Assembly (NCBI GenBank): GCA_001897435.1
Contig: MKSV01000007.1
Span: forward strand, 1,240,001-1,304,000
Origin: Acidobacteriales bacterium 59-55
GTDB lineage: Bacteria; Acidobacteriota; Terriglobia; Terriglobales; Acidobacteriaceae
Length of the DNA: 64,000 bases
Direction of reading: 5' to 3'
Position 1 is the first letter of the stretch. Each line of letters starts with the position of its first letter. Shown here piece after piece: positions 34,312 through 42,958 of this stretch. Position numbers and translations under genes: made by a program. Under the pieces are notes generated by a model, which was not told the DNA's origin, did no database searches, and was given only the letters and a program-made list of their open reading frames with translations.

Positions 34312-36504
34312 CTAAGCCTGCCGAGCCAGCACCAGCGTAATGTCGTCCGGCTGCTCCTCAGCCCCGATCCACGCATCGAGCGCCTGCATCACCTTGTTCG
34401 AGATCACATGCAGCGGCTGGTCCCGATACCGTGCCACCACCTCCATCAGCCGCGTCTCGCCGAACTCTCCAAAGTCGTTCTCCGGCTCCGTCACCCCATC
34501 CGAATAAGCCACCATAATGTCACCGGACCGCATCTGGAAGCGGTCCTCGTCATAGTGCATCCCATCCATCAGGCCCACGACCGTTCCGCCCTGATCTAGC
34601 CGGCGAATCGAGCCGTCGCGTCCCAGCACCAGCGGCGGCAACTGCCCCGCATTCGAGTAAGTCAGCATCGACGAAGCCGCGTCGTAGTGCGCCAGGAACA
34701 GCGTTGCGTACTTCTCCGGCTGTGTACTGCGGTAGAGATGACGGTTCAGCAGCGAAAGAATTCGTCCCGGCGACTGGAACAGCTCATCGCAGTTCCCCCA
34801 GTACTCCTCGTCCCGGCTCGCCATCAATCCCGCCATGCTCGACTCGCTGTACACCAGTTCCTCGCTGGCAAACCGGTAGGCCCGCACTGCCGAGTGCAAC
34901 GTCGCCATCAGCAGCGCAGCCGAGATTCCCTTCCCGCTGATGTCGCCCAGCGCAATCCCAACCCCGGTCTCCCGCCGCGCCGGCACACCCTCGTTCGCCT
35001 CTTCGTGAAAGATCAGGAAGTCGTAGTAATCGCCGCTGACCGACCGCGCCGGACGGCAGACGCCATGCAACTCCAGGCTCGCCAGGTTGGAGACATGATG
35101 CGGAAACAGGTTCGACTGCACCTCCTGCGCGATGGAGATCTCGTTCTGCAGCCGCTCATTCGCCTTCTGCTCGACCAGCAGCCGCTGCAACGATCCGGTC
35201 ATCGCGTTAAACGACCGGCTCAACTCCGCAAGCTGATCCTGCCGCGTCACTCCGATCCGATGGTCCAGCCTGCCATGGTCGATCTCCTGTGTCGCCTCAT
35301 AAAGATCCGCCACCGAAGCTGTAATCGTCCGGCTCAGCCGAATCGCCATAAACAACGCCAACGCTTCGATCAACGCAAACACCACGCACAATGCGATCAG
35401 CCCATTGAGGATCTGGCTGGTCACGATGCCGCCGAGCGATGCGCCGAAGAGCTGCCGGTAGAGCAACGTGGGCCGCGAGTCCACCTCGATCAGGATGTTG
35501 TCGCCGTCTCCCGTGCCCCAATCGGTGATCGCGGTCTCGGAGCTGAAGCGCACGGGGATGTCCGCAATGTTTTCTCCTTGCGGCTCTTTGCCGCCCACAA
35601 TCCAATTCGTACCGACGGCCAGCCTCTCCATGCCGGATACCTTGCCCGACGCCGCGGAGACAGATTTGTTGTCGGCGGCGGCCGCAGCCGCGCGGCGCTC
35701 CTCCGCCAGACTCTTCATCTTTCTCGGAAACAGGGCTGCCCGCCCCAGCCCATCCGCCATTGAGTTCATCAGCCTGCTGTCGACGAACACGCTGCTCTCC
35801 AGCGTGAACAACCTCCCATCGGCCAATTTTTTCTGATGCAGAACTACCAGGTACAGGTCGCCACCATCAAGCACCAGCCCCTGAAACGATCCTTCCTTCA
35901 ACTGCGAGGCCCACGGCGGCAAGCCCATCGGGGTCTTCTCATCGATCGGGTCCAGGGGAATCGCCGCTCCATCGACATACGCCTTCGTCTCCGGGAGCAG
36001 ACGCATCCGCGCCACGTCGGCGCTGGCCGCCACATCCCTCTTCTCCCTCTCCGCCGCCGAAGGACTCTCTTCGAGCACCTGAGAGATCAGTCCGGCGCGG
36101 TGCTCATTTGCTCCGGCCATCTGGCTCAACTCCGCCTGCAGGCGCGAATCGACCAGGTGGATCGCGAACTGTCCGGTCGCAATGTAAGCCGAGATCAGCA
36201 CCAGAGTCACAAACAAGACCACCGGCGCCAACCCGATCAGCAGATAGGTCAGCACCAGCTTGTTGCGCAGGCTCCACAACATCCGCCGCCGCACCACTTG
36301 TATCAGCAGAGCCGCCCCGACCGCCACCAGAGCCACCCCAACGAAGATCTCGATCAGGTTGAAGAACGATCCCCACCGGCCTGGCAGCAGACGCAACAAA
36401 AGCAGCACGCAGAACCACAGCGAGAGCAGTAACGCAGCCCCCGCCAGTCCTGACGGCAAGCGCTTCGCCCACACCGGTACCCGTAATCTGATTGCGTCCA
36501 GCAT
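34312..36504 (-). CDS. Membrane-bound RsbU-type PP2C serine/threonine phosphatase with HAMP domain
   Basis: 730 residues from ATG 36504. Three N-terminal membrane helices are followed by an extracytoplasmic region (about 115-330), another helix (QILNGLIALCVVFALIEALALFMAI), a HAMP linker (RLSRTITASVADLYEATQEI) and a SpoIIE-type phosphatase domain. QEVQSNLFPH, SVSGDYYDFLI, IALGDISGKGISAALLMA and MVAYSDGVTEPEN carry the metal-binding Asp and Gly residues. Such proteins dephosphorylate anti-anti-sigma factors in stress signalling. No RsbV/RsbW partner is adjacent. The ATG overlaps the stop of the upstream YihY gene (TAATG), so the two are coupled. Confidence 0.9.
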   Translation of the reverse strand: MLDAIRLRVPVWAKRLPSGLAGAALLLSLWFCVLLLLRLLPGRWGSFFNLIEIFVGVALVAVGAALLIQVVRRRMLWSLRNKLVLTYLLIGLAPVVLFVTLVLISAYIATGQFAIHLVDSRLQAELSQMAGANEHRAGLISQVLEESPSAAEREKRDVAASADVARMRLLPETKAYVDGAAIPLDPIDEKTPMGLPPWASQLKEGSFQGLVLDGGDLYLVVLHQKKLADGRLFTLESSVFVDSRLMNSMADGLGRAALFPRKMKSLAEERRAAAAAADNKSVSAASGKVSGMERLAVGTNWIVGGKEPQGENIADIPVRFSSETAITDWGTGDGDNILIEVDSRPTLLYRQLFGASLGGIVTSQILNGLIALCVVFALIEALALFMAIRLSRTITASVADLYEATQEIDHGRLDHRIGVTRQDQLAELSRSFNAMTGSLQRLLVEQKANERLQNEISIAQEVQSNLFPHHVSNLASLELHGVCRPARSVSGDYYDFLIFHEEANEGVPARRETGVGIALGDISGKGISAALLMATLHSAVRAYRFASEELVYSESSMAGLMASRDEEYWGNCDELFQSPGRILSLLNRHLYRSTQPEKYATLFLAHYDAASSMLTYSNAGQLPPLVLGRDGSIRRLDQGGTVVGLMDGMHYDEDRFQMRSGDIMVAYSDGVTEPENDFGEFGETRLMEVVARYRDQPLHVISNKVMQALDAWIGAEEQPDDITLVLARQA

Positions 36505-37496
36505 TACGCCTTCTTCTCCTGCGCCTCTTGCTCTGCCTGCTGCCGTGCCTCTTGTCGCGCCGTCCACAGCGCATAGCGCGTCGCCGAAAAATGCGCTCCT
36601 GCCAGCAGCAGCAGGCCCGACAGAAACGCCCACATCATCAGCCCGACCGAGATATAAAAAGGCCCATATACCGCCTGGAAATCCAGCCAGGGCAAAGCGC
36701 GCATATACAGGTGCTTGGCGCCCTCCCAGAGCAGGCCCGTCACAATCGCCGTCGGCAGAACCGCCCGCGCCGGAATCTTCCGGTTCGGCAGCACCCAGTA
36801 GATCAGGAAAAACAGCATGATGCTGGCAATTCCGGCGCATATCTGCATAAAGAACAACGTAAAGAAGTGAAACACCTCGTTTTGCGTGTGCCCGAAGAAG
36901 AGCCAGGGCAGCACCGTCGCCTGCGCCGTCGTAAACGCTACTGACGCCATCGCCAGCACGCCCACGGTAAGCGCAAGCCCCAGAGACACAGCTTGATTAC
37001 GAAGATAGCTGCGGTTCTGTTTCACTCCCCAGACATTATTAAGAGCCACCTCCAGCGGCAGAAACACGCCCGTCGACGTAATCAGCAGCATCACCAGCGA
37101 GAAGATCTCAGTCCGCTCGTGCGGGTGCGCCAGCAGTTGCATGTTGCGCATCACGAAGTCCTGTCCCGTCGGCAGAAAACCCTTCATCATCTCGCTGACC
37201 ACGCTCTCCATCGATCGCGAATGGAAGACCCGGCGGCAGACCGTCAGCAAGAGCACGATAAATGGAAACAGGGACAGGATCGAGTTCGCCGCTACGCTGA
37301 ACGCATAGGTATGCACCTCCGTCCGCATCAGGTAGTGAGCCAGCGCCACGATCTGCGGCCAGAAACCGCTCCGCGGCACCACTGGACGCACTTCCTCGAT
37401 TGGCTTCGGCGGCAGCTCATTTTTCGCCGCCTCGGGCGCGGCCCCAGGCTCAGCGGTTTTAGGCGGAACAGTCTTCTCAGGAACGGTAGAGGCCAT
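36504..37496 (-). CDS. YihY/BrkB-family inner-membrane protein
   Basis: 330 residues. A Pro/Glu-rich cytoplasmic lead precedes about six membrane helices with the family pattern AFSVAANSILSLFPFIVLLL and TGVFLPLEVALNNVWGVKQN. RKIPARAVLPTAIVTGLLWEGAKHLYMRAL and YGPFYISVGLMMWAFLSGLLLLAGA end the domain. The C-terminus is an Ala/Gln/Glu-rich helix (QEARQQAEQEAQEKKA). The molecular role is unknown (once misnamed RNase BN). Its stop overlaps the start of the RsbU-type phosphatase gene. Confidence 0.88.
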   Translation of the reverse strand: MASTVPEKTVPPKTAEPGAAPEAAKNELPPKPIEEVRPVVPRSGFWPQIVALAHYLMRTEVHTYAFSVAANSILSLFPFIVLLLTVCRRVFHSRSMESVVSEMMKGFLPTGQDFVMRNMQLLAHPHERTEIFSLVMLLITSTGVFLPLEVALNNVWGVKQNRSYLRNQAVSLGLALTVGVLAMASVAFTTAQATVLPWLFFGHTQNEVFHFFTLFFMQICAGIASIMLFFLIYWVLPNRKIPARAVLPTAIVTGLLWEGAKHLYMRALPWLDFQAVYGPFYISVGLMMWAFLSGLLLLAGAHFSATRYALWTARQEARQQAEQEAQEKKA

Positions 37497-37565
37497 AGAA
37501 TCATCGCGGCAGCCGCTGAAAAACGCTGCCGCTGCCTTTGATGCTAGCAGAGCGCGGCCGCCGCT

Positions 37566-38723
37566 TCAGCCCTTCTCCACAGCCTCGGCGATCCGTCCGA
37601 GCGCCCATCGCGCGCTCTCCGCCAGCACCTCGTCCTCGCCCGCGCTCCACGACTCCAATTGAGGCACAAATCGCTCCTCGCCGCTGTTACCCATCGCGAT
37701 GGCAACGTTGCGGTGCAGCCGCTTCTTCCGCGTCCGCTCCACGGGCGAGCCCTTGAACCACCGTCGGAACGCGGGCGCATCCATCGCCGCCAGCCACCCC
37801 AGCTCCGGATTCACCATCTCCCGTCTCGTCAGCATTCCCTCGCGAGTCGCGATGGGAGACTTCCTGTTCCAAGGACAAACGTCCTGACAGATGTCACACC
37901 CGAACACCTGCCGCCCCATCGCCTCGCGAAACTCCTCCGCAATTGTTCCCTTTTTCTCAATCGTCAAATAAGAGATGCAACGCGAAGCATCCATCTGCCG
38001 CGGCCCAACCAGAGCATCGGTCGGGCATGCGTCGATGCAGCGCGTGCAGCTTCCGCAGCGGTCCGCCGCAACCTCCAACGCCACGTCCTCGGCCACCTCC
38101 AACGAGGTCACGATCACGCCCAGCAGCAGCCACGACCCCAGCCCCTGATTGATGACGCAGGCATTCTTGCCGATCCATCCCACGCCCGCCTTGGCTGCCG
38201 CCGCCCGCTCGACCAGCGGCCCGGTATCGACATAGCACTTCGTCTCGCACCCATACCGCTCGTGCAGCGCCGCCTCCACCCCGCGCAACCGGCCCAGCAT
38301 CTCGTCGTGATAGTCCGAAGGCGCCAGCCTCTCGCCGTCTTCCGGATTCTCGACGGTTCTCCCACTCCACGCATAGCGGGCAATCCACCCGGTCTCGCTT
38401 CCGGCAGGCTCAATCGAGAGCGGGCCCTCGCCGTTATAGTTCACCGCGCAAACCACCACCGACCGCGCCCACGGCATGGCCACCTCAACGCCCGCGCGCA
38501 GCAGCACCCCCTGCTCGTTTCGGCGCTTCAGATACTCCATCTCCCCGGCCCGGCCTGCGTCCACCCAATCGGCAAACCGGGCTGCATCCACCTGGCCGTC
38601 CTCGCTCTCTGCCCCGTACACGGGAGCAACGCCGGCCGTGTCGAACCCTGCCTCGATCGCACGCTCCTGCAGCCACTCGTGAAAGTCTTCCGCCCACATC
38701 CCGCTCACGCCGCCAGCACACAC
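37566..38723 (-). CDS. queG: Epoxyqueuosine reductase
   Basis: 385 residues. QueG reduces epoxyqueuosine to queuosine in tRNA, using a cobalamin and two 4Fe-4S clusters. CGSCTRCIDACPTDAL and CDICQDVCPWNRKSP supply the cluster cysteines. CYVDTGPLVERAAAAKAGVGWIGKN contains the catalytic Asp region. The C-terminal HEAT-like part is present (FVPQLESWSAGEDEVLAESARW). Start is GTG 38723, supported by AGGAAAAGG upstream; an ATG at 38699 is an alternative. Confidence 0.95.
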   Translation of the reverse strand: MCAGGVSGMWAEDFHEWLQERAIEAGFDTAGVAPVYGAESEDGQVDAARFADWVDAGRAGEMEYLKRRNEQGVLLRAGVEVAMPWARSVVVCAVNYNGEGPLSIEPAGSETGWIARYAWSGRTVENPEDGERLAPSDYHDEMLGRLRGVEAALHERYGCETKCYVDTGPLVERAAAAKAGVGWIGKNACVINQGLGSWLLLGVIVTSLEVAEDVALEVAADRCGSCTRCIDACPTDALVGPRQMDASRCISYLTIEKKGTIAEEFREAMGRQVFGCDICQDVCPWNRKSPIATREGMLTRREMVNPELGWLAAMDAPAFRRWFKGSPVERTRKKRLHRNVAIAMGNSGEERFVPQLESWSAGEDEVLAESARWALGRIAEAVEKG

Positions 38724-38778
38724 CTTTTCCTGTGATTGTTCTGTTGCAATTGCTCAGCGAAGGCTCATGCCGAGATTT

Positions 38779-39399
38779 CTAATCCCTTACAGCCAGTAGT
38801 TCCCCGGACTCCACCGGCCTCGCTCCCGCAAGAATCGGCATCACCAGCCGCAGGATCACTGGCACAATCTCCTCGGCTTCCGGCCGGTTCTCCATTTGGA
38901 CCCACTCCTTGACCGCACCATAAATCGCCCAGCTTGCCGTCGTGGCAATCATCCCCGGCGACACTCCCGTCGTGGATTCGGCCTTCGCCATTCCACCGAT
39001 CAGGATGCGGCGAATCGCGGCAGTGATGGCCGCCTCGATCAACGGCTCGAAGGCGCTTTGGCGCTTGCACTCCGCCTTGCCGCCAAACTCCTCGGAGAGA
39101 TAGTCGCAGGCTGCCAGGATGATGGCGCTCGCCGCCGACGGACAGGTGCCGTCATAGGCGACCTGGCGCTCGGCGAGCAGCTTATGGAACCCACCTCCCA
39201 CCATGGCGTCCAGCAGCGCGAACTTGTCCGTGTAGTGATCGTAGAACGTGGCCCGGTTCACCGTGGCCTGCTCCGTGATGTCCTGCACGGAAATCTCGTC
39301 GAAGTTCTTCTTCTCCATCAAGGTCCGCAACGCGCACTGCAGCAGTTGCCGTGTGCGTCGGATGCGTGGATCGCGTACCTCACAATCGGAGATTGGCAT
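38779..39399 (-). CDS. TetR-family transcriptional regulator
   Basis: 206 residues. The N-terminal TetR helix-turn-helix reads FDEISVQDITEQATVNRATFYDHYTDKFALL; the C-terminal ligand domain is divergent. ATG 39399 has AGAGG four bases upstream. It is divergent from azoR, and the 121-base gap carries a 43-base palindrome at the right place for repressor binding. So it probably represses azoR-doxX and itself, responding to a quinone-like or electrophilic compound; the inducer is inferred. Confidence 0.9.
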   Translation of the reverse strand: MPISDCEVRDPRIRRTRQLLQCALRTLMEKKNFDEISVQDITEQATVNRATFYDHYTDKFALLDAMVGGGFHKLLAERQVAYDGTCPSAASAIILAACDYLSEEFGGKAECKRQSAFEPLIEAAITAAIRRILIGGMAKAESTTGVSPGMIATTASWAIYGAVKEWVQMENRPEAEEIVPVILRLVMPILAGARPVESGELLAVRD

Positions 39400-39402
39400 G
39401 GG

Positions 39403-39421
39403 ACCTCTTCCAATTAGAGGT
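39403..39421 (-). promoter_or_regulatory. Hairpin covering the tetR ribosome site
   Basis: ACCTCT-N7-AGAGGT is a 6-base inverted repeat whose 3' arm on the mRNA is the AGAGG ribosome site of tetR. Folding would hide that site. A role in limiting repressor synthesis is inferred. Confidence 0.4.
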
Positions 39422-39445
39422 TACCAAACAAGAAAAAGAATCCGA

Positions 39446-39488
39446 TAAACAACGGATGTCGTCTATATAAGACGTCAAGTGTTGTTTA
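39446..39488. promoter_or_regulatory. 43-base palindromic operator in the tetR-azoR gap
   Basis: Outer arms TAAACAAC (39446-39453) and GTTGTTTA (39481-39488) and an inner CGTCT-ATATA-AGACG (39460-39474) share one centre at 39467. Such nested dyads in a divergent TetR gap fit a TetR operator binding two dimers. The AT-rich centre probably overlaps the -10 region of one promoter. A smaller dyad, GACAT-CTT-ATGTC, follows at 39489-39501. Confidence 0.65.
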
Positions 39489-39520
39489 GACATCTTATGT
39501 CGATTAAAGGAGGCTTCCCC

Positions 39521-40141
39521 ATGCCCAAACTGCTGCAACTCGACTCAAGCCCGCTTGAAAATTCCATCAGTCGCGAACTGACCCGCGAATTCGTCAAAAG
39601 CTGGAAAGCTGCCCATCCCGATGGCACAGCGATCTATCGCGATCTGGCCGCAAATCCCCCGAAACCGCTCGATGCCGCCTGGATCGCGTCCTCCTATACG
39701 CCGGAGGATGCCCGTGCGCCGGAGCAAAAGGCGATCATCGCCTCGTCAGAGGAGCTGATCGCCGAACTGGAACAAGCCGACGAGTATGTCGTCGGTGTCG
39801 CCATGCACAACTTCTCCATCCCCTCCGTACTCAAGCTGTGGATCGATCAGGTCGTTCGCAAGGGGCGCACCTTCTCCTACAGCGCGAACGGGCCGCAGGG
39901 CCTGCTCAGCGGCAAGAAGGCCACTATCCTGGTCGCCAGCGGCGGAGTCTACCAGGCCGGCACTCCGGCCGAGGGGATGAACTTTATCGAGCCCTACTTG
40001 AAAGCGATCCTCGGGTTCATCGGCGTCACCGACGTGAAGTTCGTCTCCGCAGGCGGAGCATCGCAGCTCAACGCCGGCAAAGTCGATCGCGAGACATTTC
40101 TGAAGCCGGTTCTCGAACACGTCCGGACCCTCGCAGCATAA
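39521..40141 (+). CDS. azoR: FMN-dependent NADH-azoreductase / quinone reductase
   Basis: 206 residues from ATG 39521 with an excellent ribosome site, AAAGGAGG, eight bases upstream. Flavodoxin-like fold: LLQLDSSPLENSISRELTREF holds the FMN phosphate loop; YVVGVAMHNFSIPSVLKLW and VLVASGGVYQ-like ILVASGGVYQAG are AzoR motifs. AzoR enzymes reduce quinones and azo compounds with two electrons and protect against thiol stress. Divergent from a TetR gene and followed 26 bases later by a doxX gene. Confidence 0.93.
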   Translation: MPKLLQLDSSPLENSISRELTREFVKSWKAAHPDGTAIYRDLAANPPKPLDAAWIASSYTPEDARAPEQKAIIASSEELIAELEQADEYVVGVAMHNFSIPSVLKLWIDQVVRKGRTFSYSANGPQGLLSGKKATILVASGGVYQAGTPAEGMNFIEPYLKAILGFIGVTDVKFVSAGGASQLNAGKVDRETFLKPVLEHVRTLAA

Positions 40142-40167
40142 TCCACATCCCCACAGGAGAAAACATC

Positions 40168-40551
40168 ATGAAAGCCGCCGTCCTGATCGCCCGCAACCTG
40201 CTTGGCCTGATCTTTCTGGTCTTCGGGTTGAATGGATTCTTCCACTTTATCCCGATGCCTCCGCCGTCCGGACTGGCCGGGCAGTACATGGGCGCGCTCT
40301 TCGTCTCCCATGCGCTGGTCGTCATCTTTCTGCTGGAGATCGCCGGAGGCGCGCTCCTTCTGGTCAACCGTTTCGTCCCGCTTGCGCTCGTGCTGTTGGG
40401 GCCGGTGCTGGTCAACATCCTGATCTTCCATTTTTTGATGGCCCGGGCAGGCCTGCCGATGGCGTTCTTCGTGACGCTGCTCTGGCTGATCGTCTTCGCC
40501 GGTGTGCGCCGAGCCTTTCGCGGAATCTTTGTACAGACCGTCGCAGCCTGA
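40168..40551 (+). CDS. DoxX-family small membrane protein
   Basis: 127 residues from ATG 40168, which has AGGAG eight bases upstream. Four membrane helices: IARNLLGLIFLVFGLNGFFHF, HALVVIFLLEIAGGALLLV, LALVLLGPVLVNILIFHFL and AFFVTLLWLIVFAGV. DoxX proteins are often paired with oxidoreductases in redox or thiol stress. It follows azoR in a probable operon under the TetR regulator. Confidence 0.88.
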   Translation: MKAAVLIARNLLGLIFLVFGLNGFFHFIPMPPPSGLAGQYMGALFVSHALVVIFLLEIAGGALLLVNRFVPLALVLLGPVLVNILIFHFLMARAGLPMAFFVTLLWLIVFAGVRRAFRGIFVQTVAA

Positions 40552-40559
40552 ACGCAAAA

Positions 40560-40598
40560 ACGCCCAGCCTGTCGCATGGTGCGCGAGCGGCTGGGCGT
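40560..40598 (+). terminator. Terminator hairpin after azoR-doxX
   Basis: ACGCCCAGCC and GGCTGGGCGT form a 10-base stem around a 19-base loop, nine bases past the doxX stop and before the convergent sco gene. An A run precedes it, giving T residues on the minus strand, so it may serve the sco transcript as well. Confidence 0.65.
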
Positions 40599-40621
40599 CA
40601 ACCATCGTGACCAATCTCTGT

Positions 40622-41473
40622 TTAGACGGGTGTTCCCGGCAGACTCTTGCTCCGCTTGAGGAAGTAGAACCCAAGGCCGATTCCGGCCAGCGTCACCATC
40701 CCCGACAACCCCAGCAGCCGCAGCACCGCCACTGTATATGTGCCCGAAGATGGCTGATAGTTGCAGCAATACATCAGAAAGAGATCCTTGGCCGTGGCGA
40801 TCTTCATGTGCGAAGCGTCCACCAGCGCCAGCCGGACATCCCGGCCCGAATAGTCAATTCCTGCAAGATATTGCGACATCTTCCCCTCAGGCGTAGCGAA
40901 CATGACCACGCTCGAATGGGCGAACTGGTCCATCTTCCCGTCCGGTCCCGGAACCGGCACATAGTTGAAGCCCGTCGCTCCGCTCAGTGCCGCGATCGAG
41001 GCAGCCTGCCCGGTCAGAAAGTGAACGCTGTCGCCCGCGCCCGGCTGTCCCATTTGGGAGAGAAATGTCTTCTTCGCCGCGGCGGCATCCTCCGGAGTGT
41101 CCGTCGGATCGATGCTCGCGATCACGACGTCAAACTCCTTGCCTGCCGTCAGCCCGGTATCCTTCAGTCCCACCGCCAGGCCATGCATCACCTGCGGGCA
41201 CATCATCTTGCACTTGAAGTAAACCAGCGCCAGCGCGATGGGACGTTGGTGGAAGTACGTCCCCAGCGTTACCTGCCTGCCAGCGTCGTCCACAAAGGCA
41301 GCGTCCAGCGGCAGCGGCTGATTGAGCCGCTCCACGATTCCCGCACCCTTCAGATACTCCGGAAGTTCCTGCGCCTTCGCGCCCAAAGGCTTCGCCTGTT
41401 GCGCGTAAGCTCCCGTGCCGCAAACCATCAGAACCGCTGCTGCCAGAACCGTAAACCGCCGTAACCCGATCAA
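40622..41473 (-). CDS. SCO1/SenC-family thioredoxin-like copper protein
   Basis: 283 residues from TTG 41473, chosen for GGAGG six bases upstream and a signal peptide right after (TVLAAAVLMVCGTGAYAQQ). The copper site is intact: YFKCKMMCPQV (Cys88, Cys92) and FAHSSVVMF (His186). A C-terminal YCCNYQPSSGTY segment and a membrane helix (MVTLAGIGLGFYFL) follow, an architecture seen in periplasmic Sco proteins that serve oxidase CuA assembly. No cox genes adjoin; the subunit I gene at 48458 lies 7 kb away and is without a CuA subunit here. Confidence 0.9.
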   Translation of the reverse strand: MIGLRRFTVLAAAVLMVCGTGAYAQQAKPLGAKAQELPEYLKGAGIVERLNQPLPLDAAFVDDAGRQVTLGTYFHQRPIALALVYFKCKMMCPQVMHGLAVGLKDTGLTAGKEFDVVIASIDPTDTPEDAAAAKKTFLSQMGQPGAGDSVHFLTGQAASIAALSGATGFNYVPVPGPDGKMDQFAHSSVVMFATPEGKMSQYLAGIDYSGRDVRLALVDASHMKIATAKDLFLMYCCNYQPSSGTYTVAVLRLLGLSGMVTLAGIGLGFYFLKRSKSLPGTPV

Positions 41474-41596
41474 AGCATCCCTCCAGCCAGACTCTCCCTC
41501 TATGCTACCTGTTTTGTCCGCATTTTTCCGGAAACGGCTATGCTTGAAAGAGCAGAAGACTGCAACAATCATCCATCAGGAAAACGGAGAAAGAAC

Positions 41597-42385
41597 ATGA
41601 TTATCATCAGCGACGAGCATGTAGACCTGGCCACCGCGAGCGGCCCCATGCGCACCCACATCGTCCGGCCGGCAGCGCCCGGACGCTATCCCGGCATCGT
41701 CTTCTACTCCGAGATCTTTCAGATCACCGCTCCCATCCATCGCACTGCCTGCCTGCTCGCCGGACAGGGATATATCGTCGCCATGCCCGAGGTCTACCAC
41801 GAGTTCGAGCCTGCGGGTACCGTCTTCGCCTATGACCAGACGGGCTCGGACCGAGGCAACACGCTCAAGACCACCAAGCCGCTCGAGAACTACGACGCCG
41901 ACGCTCGCGCCGCGATCGACTACCTCAAGAGCCGCCCTGACTGCACCGGGCAGATCGGTGCGCTCGGCATCTGCCTCGGCGGCCACCTCGCCTTCCGCGC
42001 CGCCATGAACCCCGATGTACTCGCCACTGCCTGCTTCTACGCCACCGACATCCATAAGGGCGGCCTCGGCAAGGGGATGAAGGACGACTCGCTCCAGCGC
42101 GCTGCCGACATTAAAGGTGAACTCCTGATGATCTGGGGTCGCCAGGACCCGCACATTCCGCTCGAAGGACGGCTGACGGTTCTCGCCCGGCTCAACGAAC
42201 TCGGTATCAAACTAAGCTGGCACGAGGTCAACGGAGCCCACGCCTTCATGCGCGACGAAGGCCCCCGCTACGACCCCGAGCTTGCCTACAGCCTCTACGG
42301 CCTGGTCTTCAATCTCTTCCATCGCAAGCTAGGACAGGGCGACGTGTCTGCCACCACAGTCGGCTCAACCGAAACTCGACATTAA
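41597..42385 (+). CDS. Dienelactone hydrolase family protein
   Basis: 262 residues from ATG 41597 (GGAG seven bases upstream). Alpha/beta hydrolase with the cysteine nucleophile in GALGICLGGHLAFRA, catalytic Asp in WGRQDPHIPLEG and His in NGAHAFMRDEG; YSEIFQITAPIHRTA carries the conserved Glu. The Cys-Asp-His triad is that of dienelactone hydrolase. The substrate may be a lactone or ester other than dienelactone, because no chlorocatechol genes are near. A hairpin follows at 42448. Confidence 0.9.
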   Translation: MIIISDEHVDLATASGPMRTHIVRPAAPGRYPGIVFYSEIFQITAPIHRTACLLAGQGYIVAMPEVYHEFEPAGTVFAYDQTGSDRGNTLKTTKPLENYDADARAAIDYLKSRPDCTGQIGALGICLGGHLAFRAAMNPDVLATACFYATDIHKGGLGKGMKDDSLQRAADIKGELLMIWGRQDPHIPLEGRLTVLARLNELGIKLSWHEVNGAHAFMRDEGPRYDPELAYSLYGLVFNLFHRKLGQGDVSATTVGSTETRH

Positions 42386-42447
42386 GTTTTGCAGATGACA
42401 GCTCGAACAGCTTTCCTGTAGGTGTAATGCGGCCCCCGGCATCCATG

Positions 42448-42471
42448 GGCGTTTTCTTCAATGAAAACGCC
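42448..42471. terminator. Hairpin between convergent genes
   Basis: GGCGTTTTC and GAAAACGCC form a perfect 9-base stem around TTCAAT, in the 128-base gap between the dienelactone hydrolase and the convergent gene ending at 42514. The T/A tract is within the stem, so it could end transcription from either side. Confidence 0.5.
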
Positions 42472-42513
42472 GCGGAACGACGTCTCGGAATTCCCATCCA
42501 CAGGAAAAGTGCT

Positions 42514-42924
42514 CTATCGCCAGCTTACGGCCAGATGCCAGCGCAGGTTTCTGTCCCGGGCCTTTTCGAGAACCTCGGCGTACTCCTTCAACTCGGACAG
42601 AACCTGCTTACCTTCGGTTCCCAGTTGCTGCGGGTCGTCGCGCAACGCCTGCAGCAGCACCTGGACCGTCTTCAGCCCGTCGGCAGGAGCGTACCACTGG
42701 GGCGGGGGAAGACGACGCAGCAGTTCCTGATCCCCCGCGCCCTCCTCGATCAGCAGTGCCATCGAGTTCTCGTCCGCCGAAAAAAATTCGATCAGCGGCC
42801 GCACACCGAGCGACAGCGACAGCTTCTCCAGAGCATCTTCGTGCCGTGCCAGCGAACGTCCGTTCACAAAGATGTCGAAGCCAGGATCGACGCCCTCCAC
42901 CACGATGTACATAGAAGCAGCCAT
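42514..42924 (-). CDS. Conserved protein of unknown function
   Basis: 136 residues (or 132 from the in-frame ATG at 42912). It begins MYIVVEGVDPGFDIFVNG, then a long acidic, helix-rich stretch (LLQALRDDPQQLGTEGKQVL) and ends in a basic helix. I recall similar stand-alone proteins in Acidobacteria but no named family. No signal peptide, membrane helix or clear motif. Neither start has a strong ribosome site. It lies 34 bases after the membrane protein gene on the same strand. Confidence 0.7.
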   Translation of the reverse strand: MAASMYIVVEGVDPGFDIFVNGRSLARHEDALEKLSLSLGVRPLIEFFSADENSMALLIEEGAGDQELLRRLPPPQWYAPADGLKTVQVLLQALRDDPQQLGTEGKQVLSELKEYAEVLEKARDRNLRWHLAVSWR

Positions 42925-42958
42925 GAATCGCAGTGTAACGCCCCAATGCGCGGAAAAT

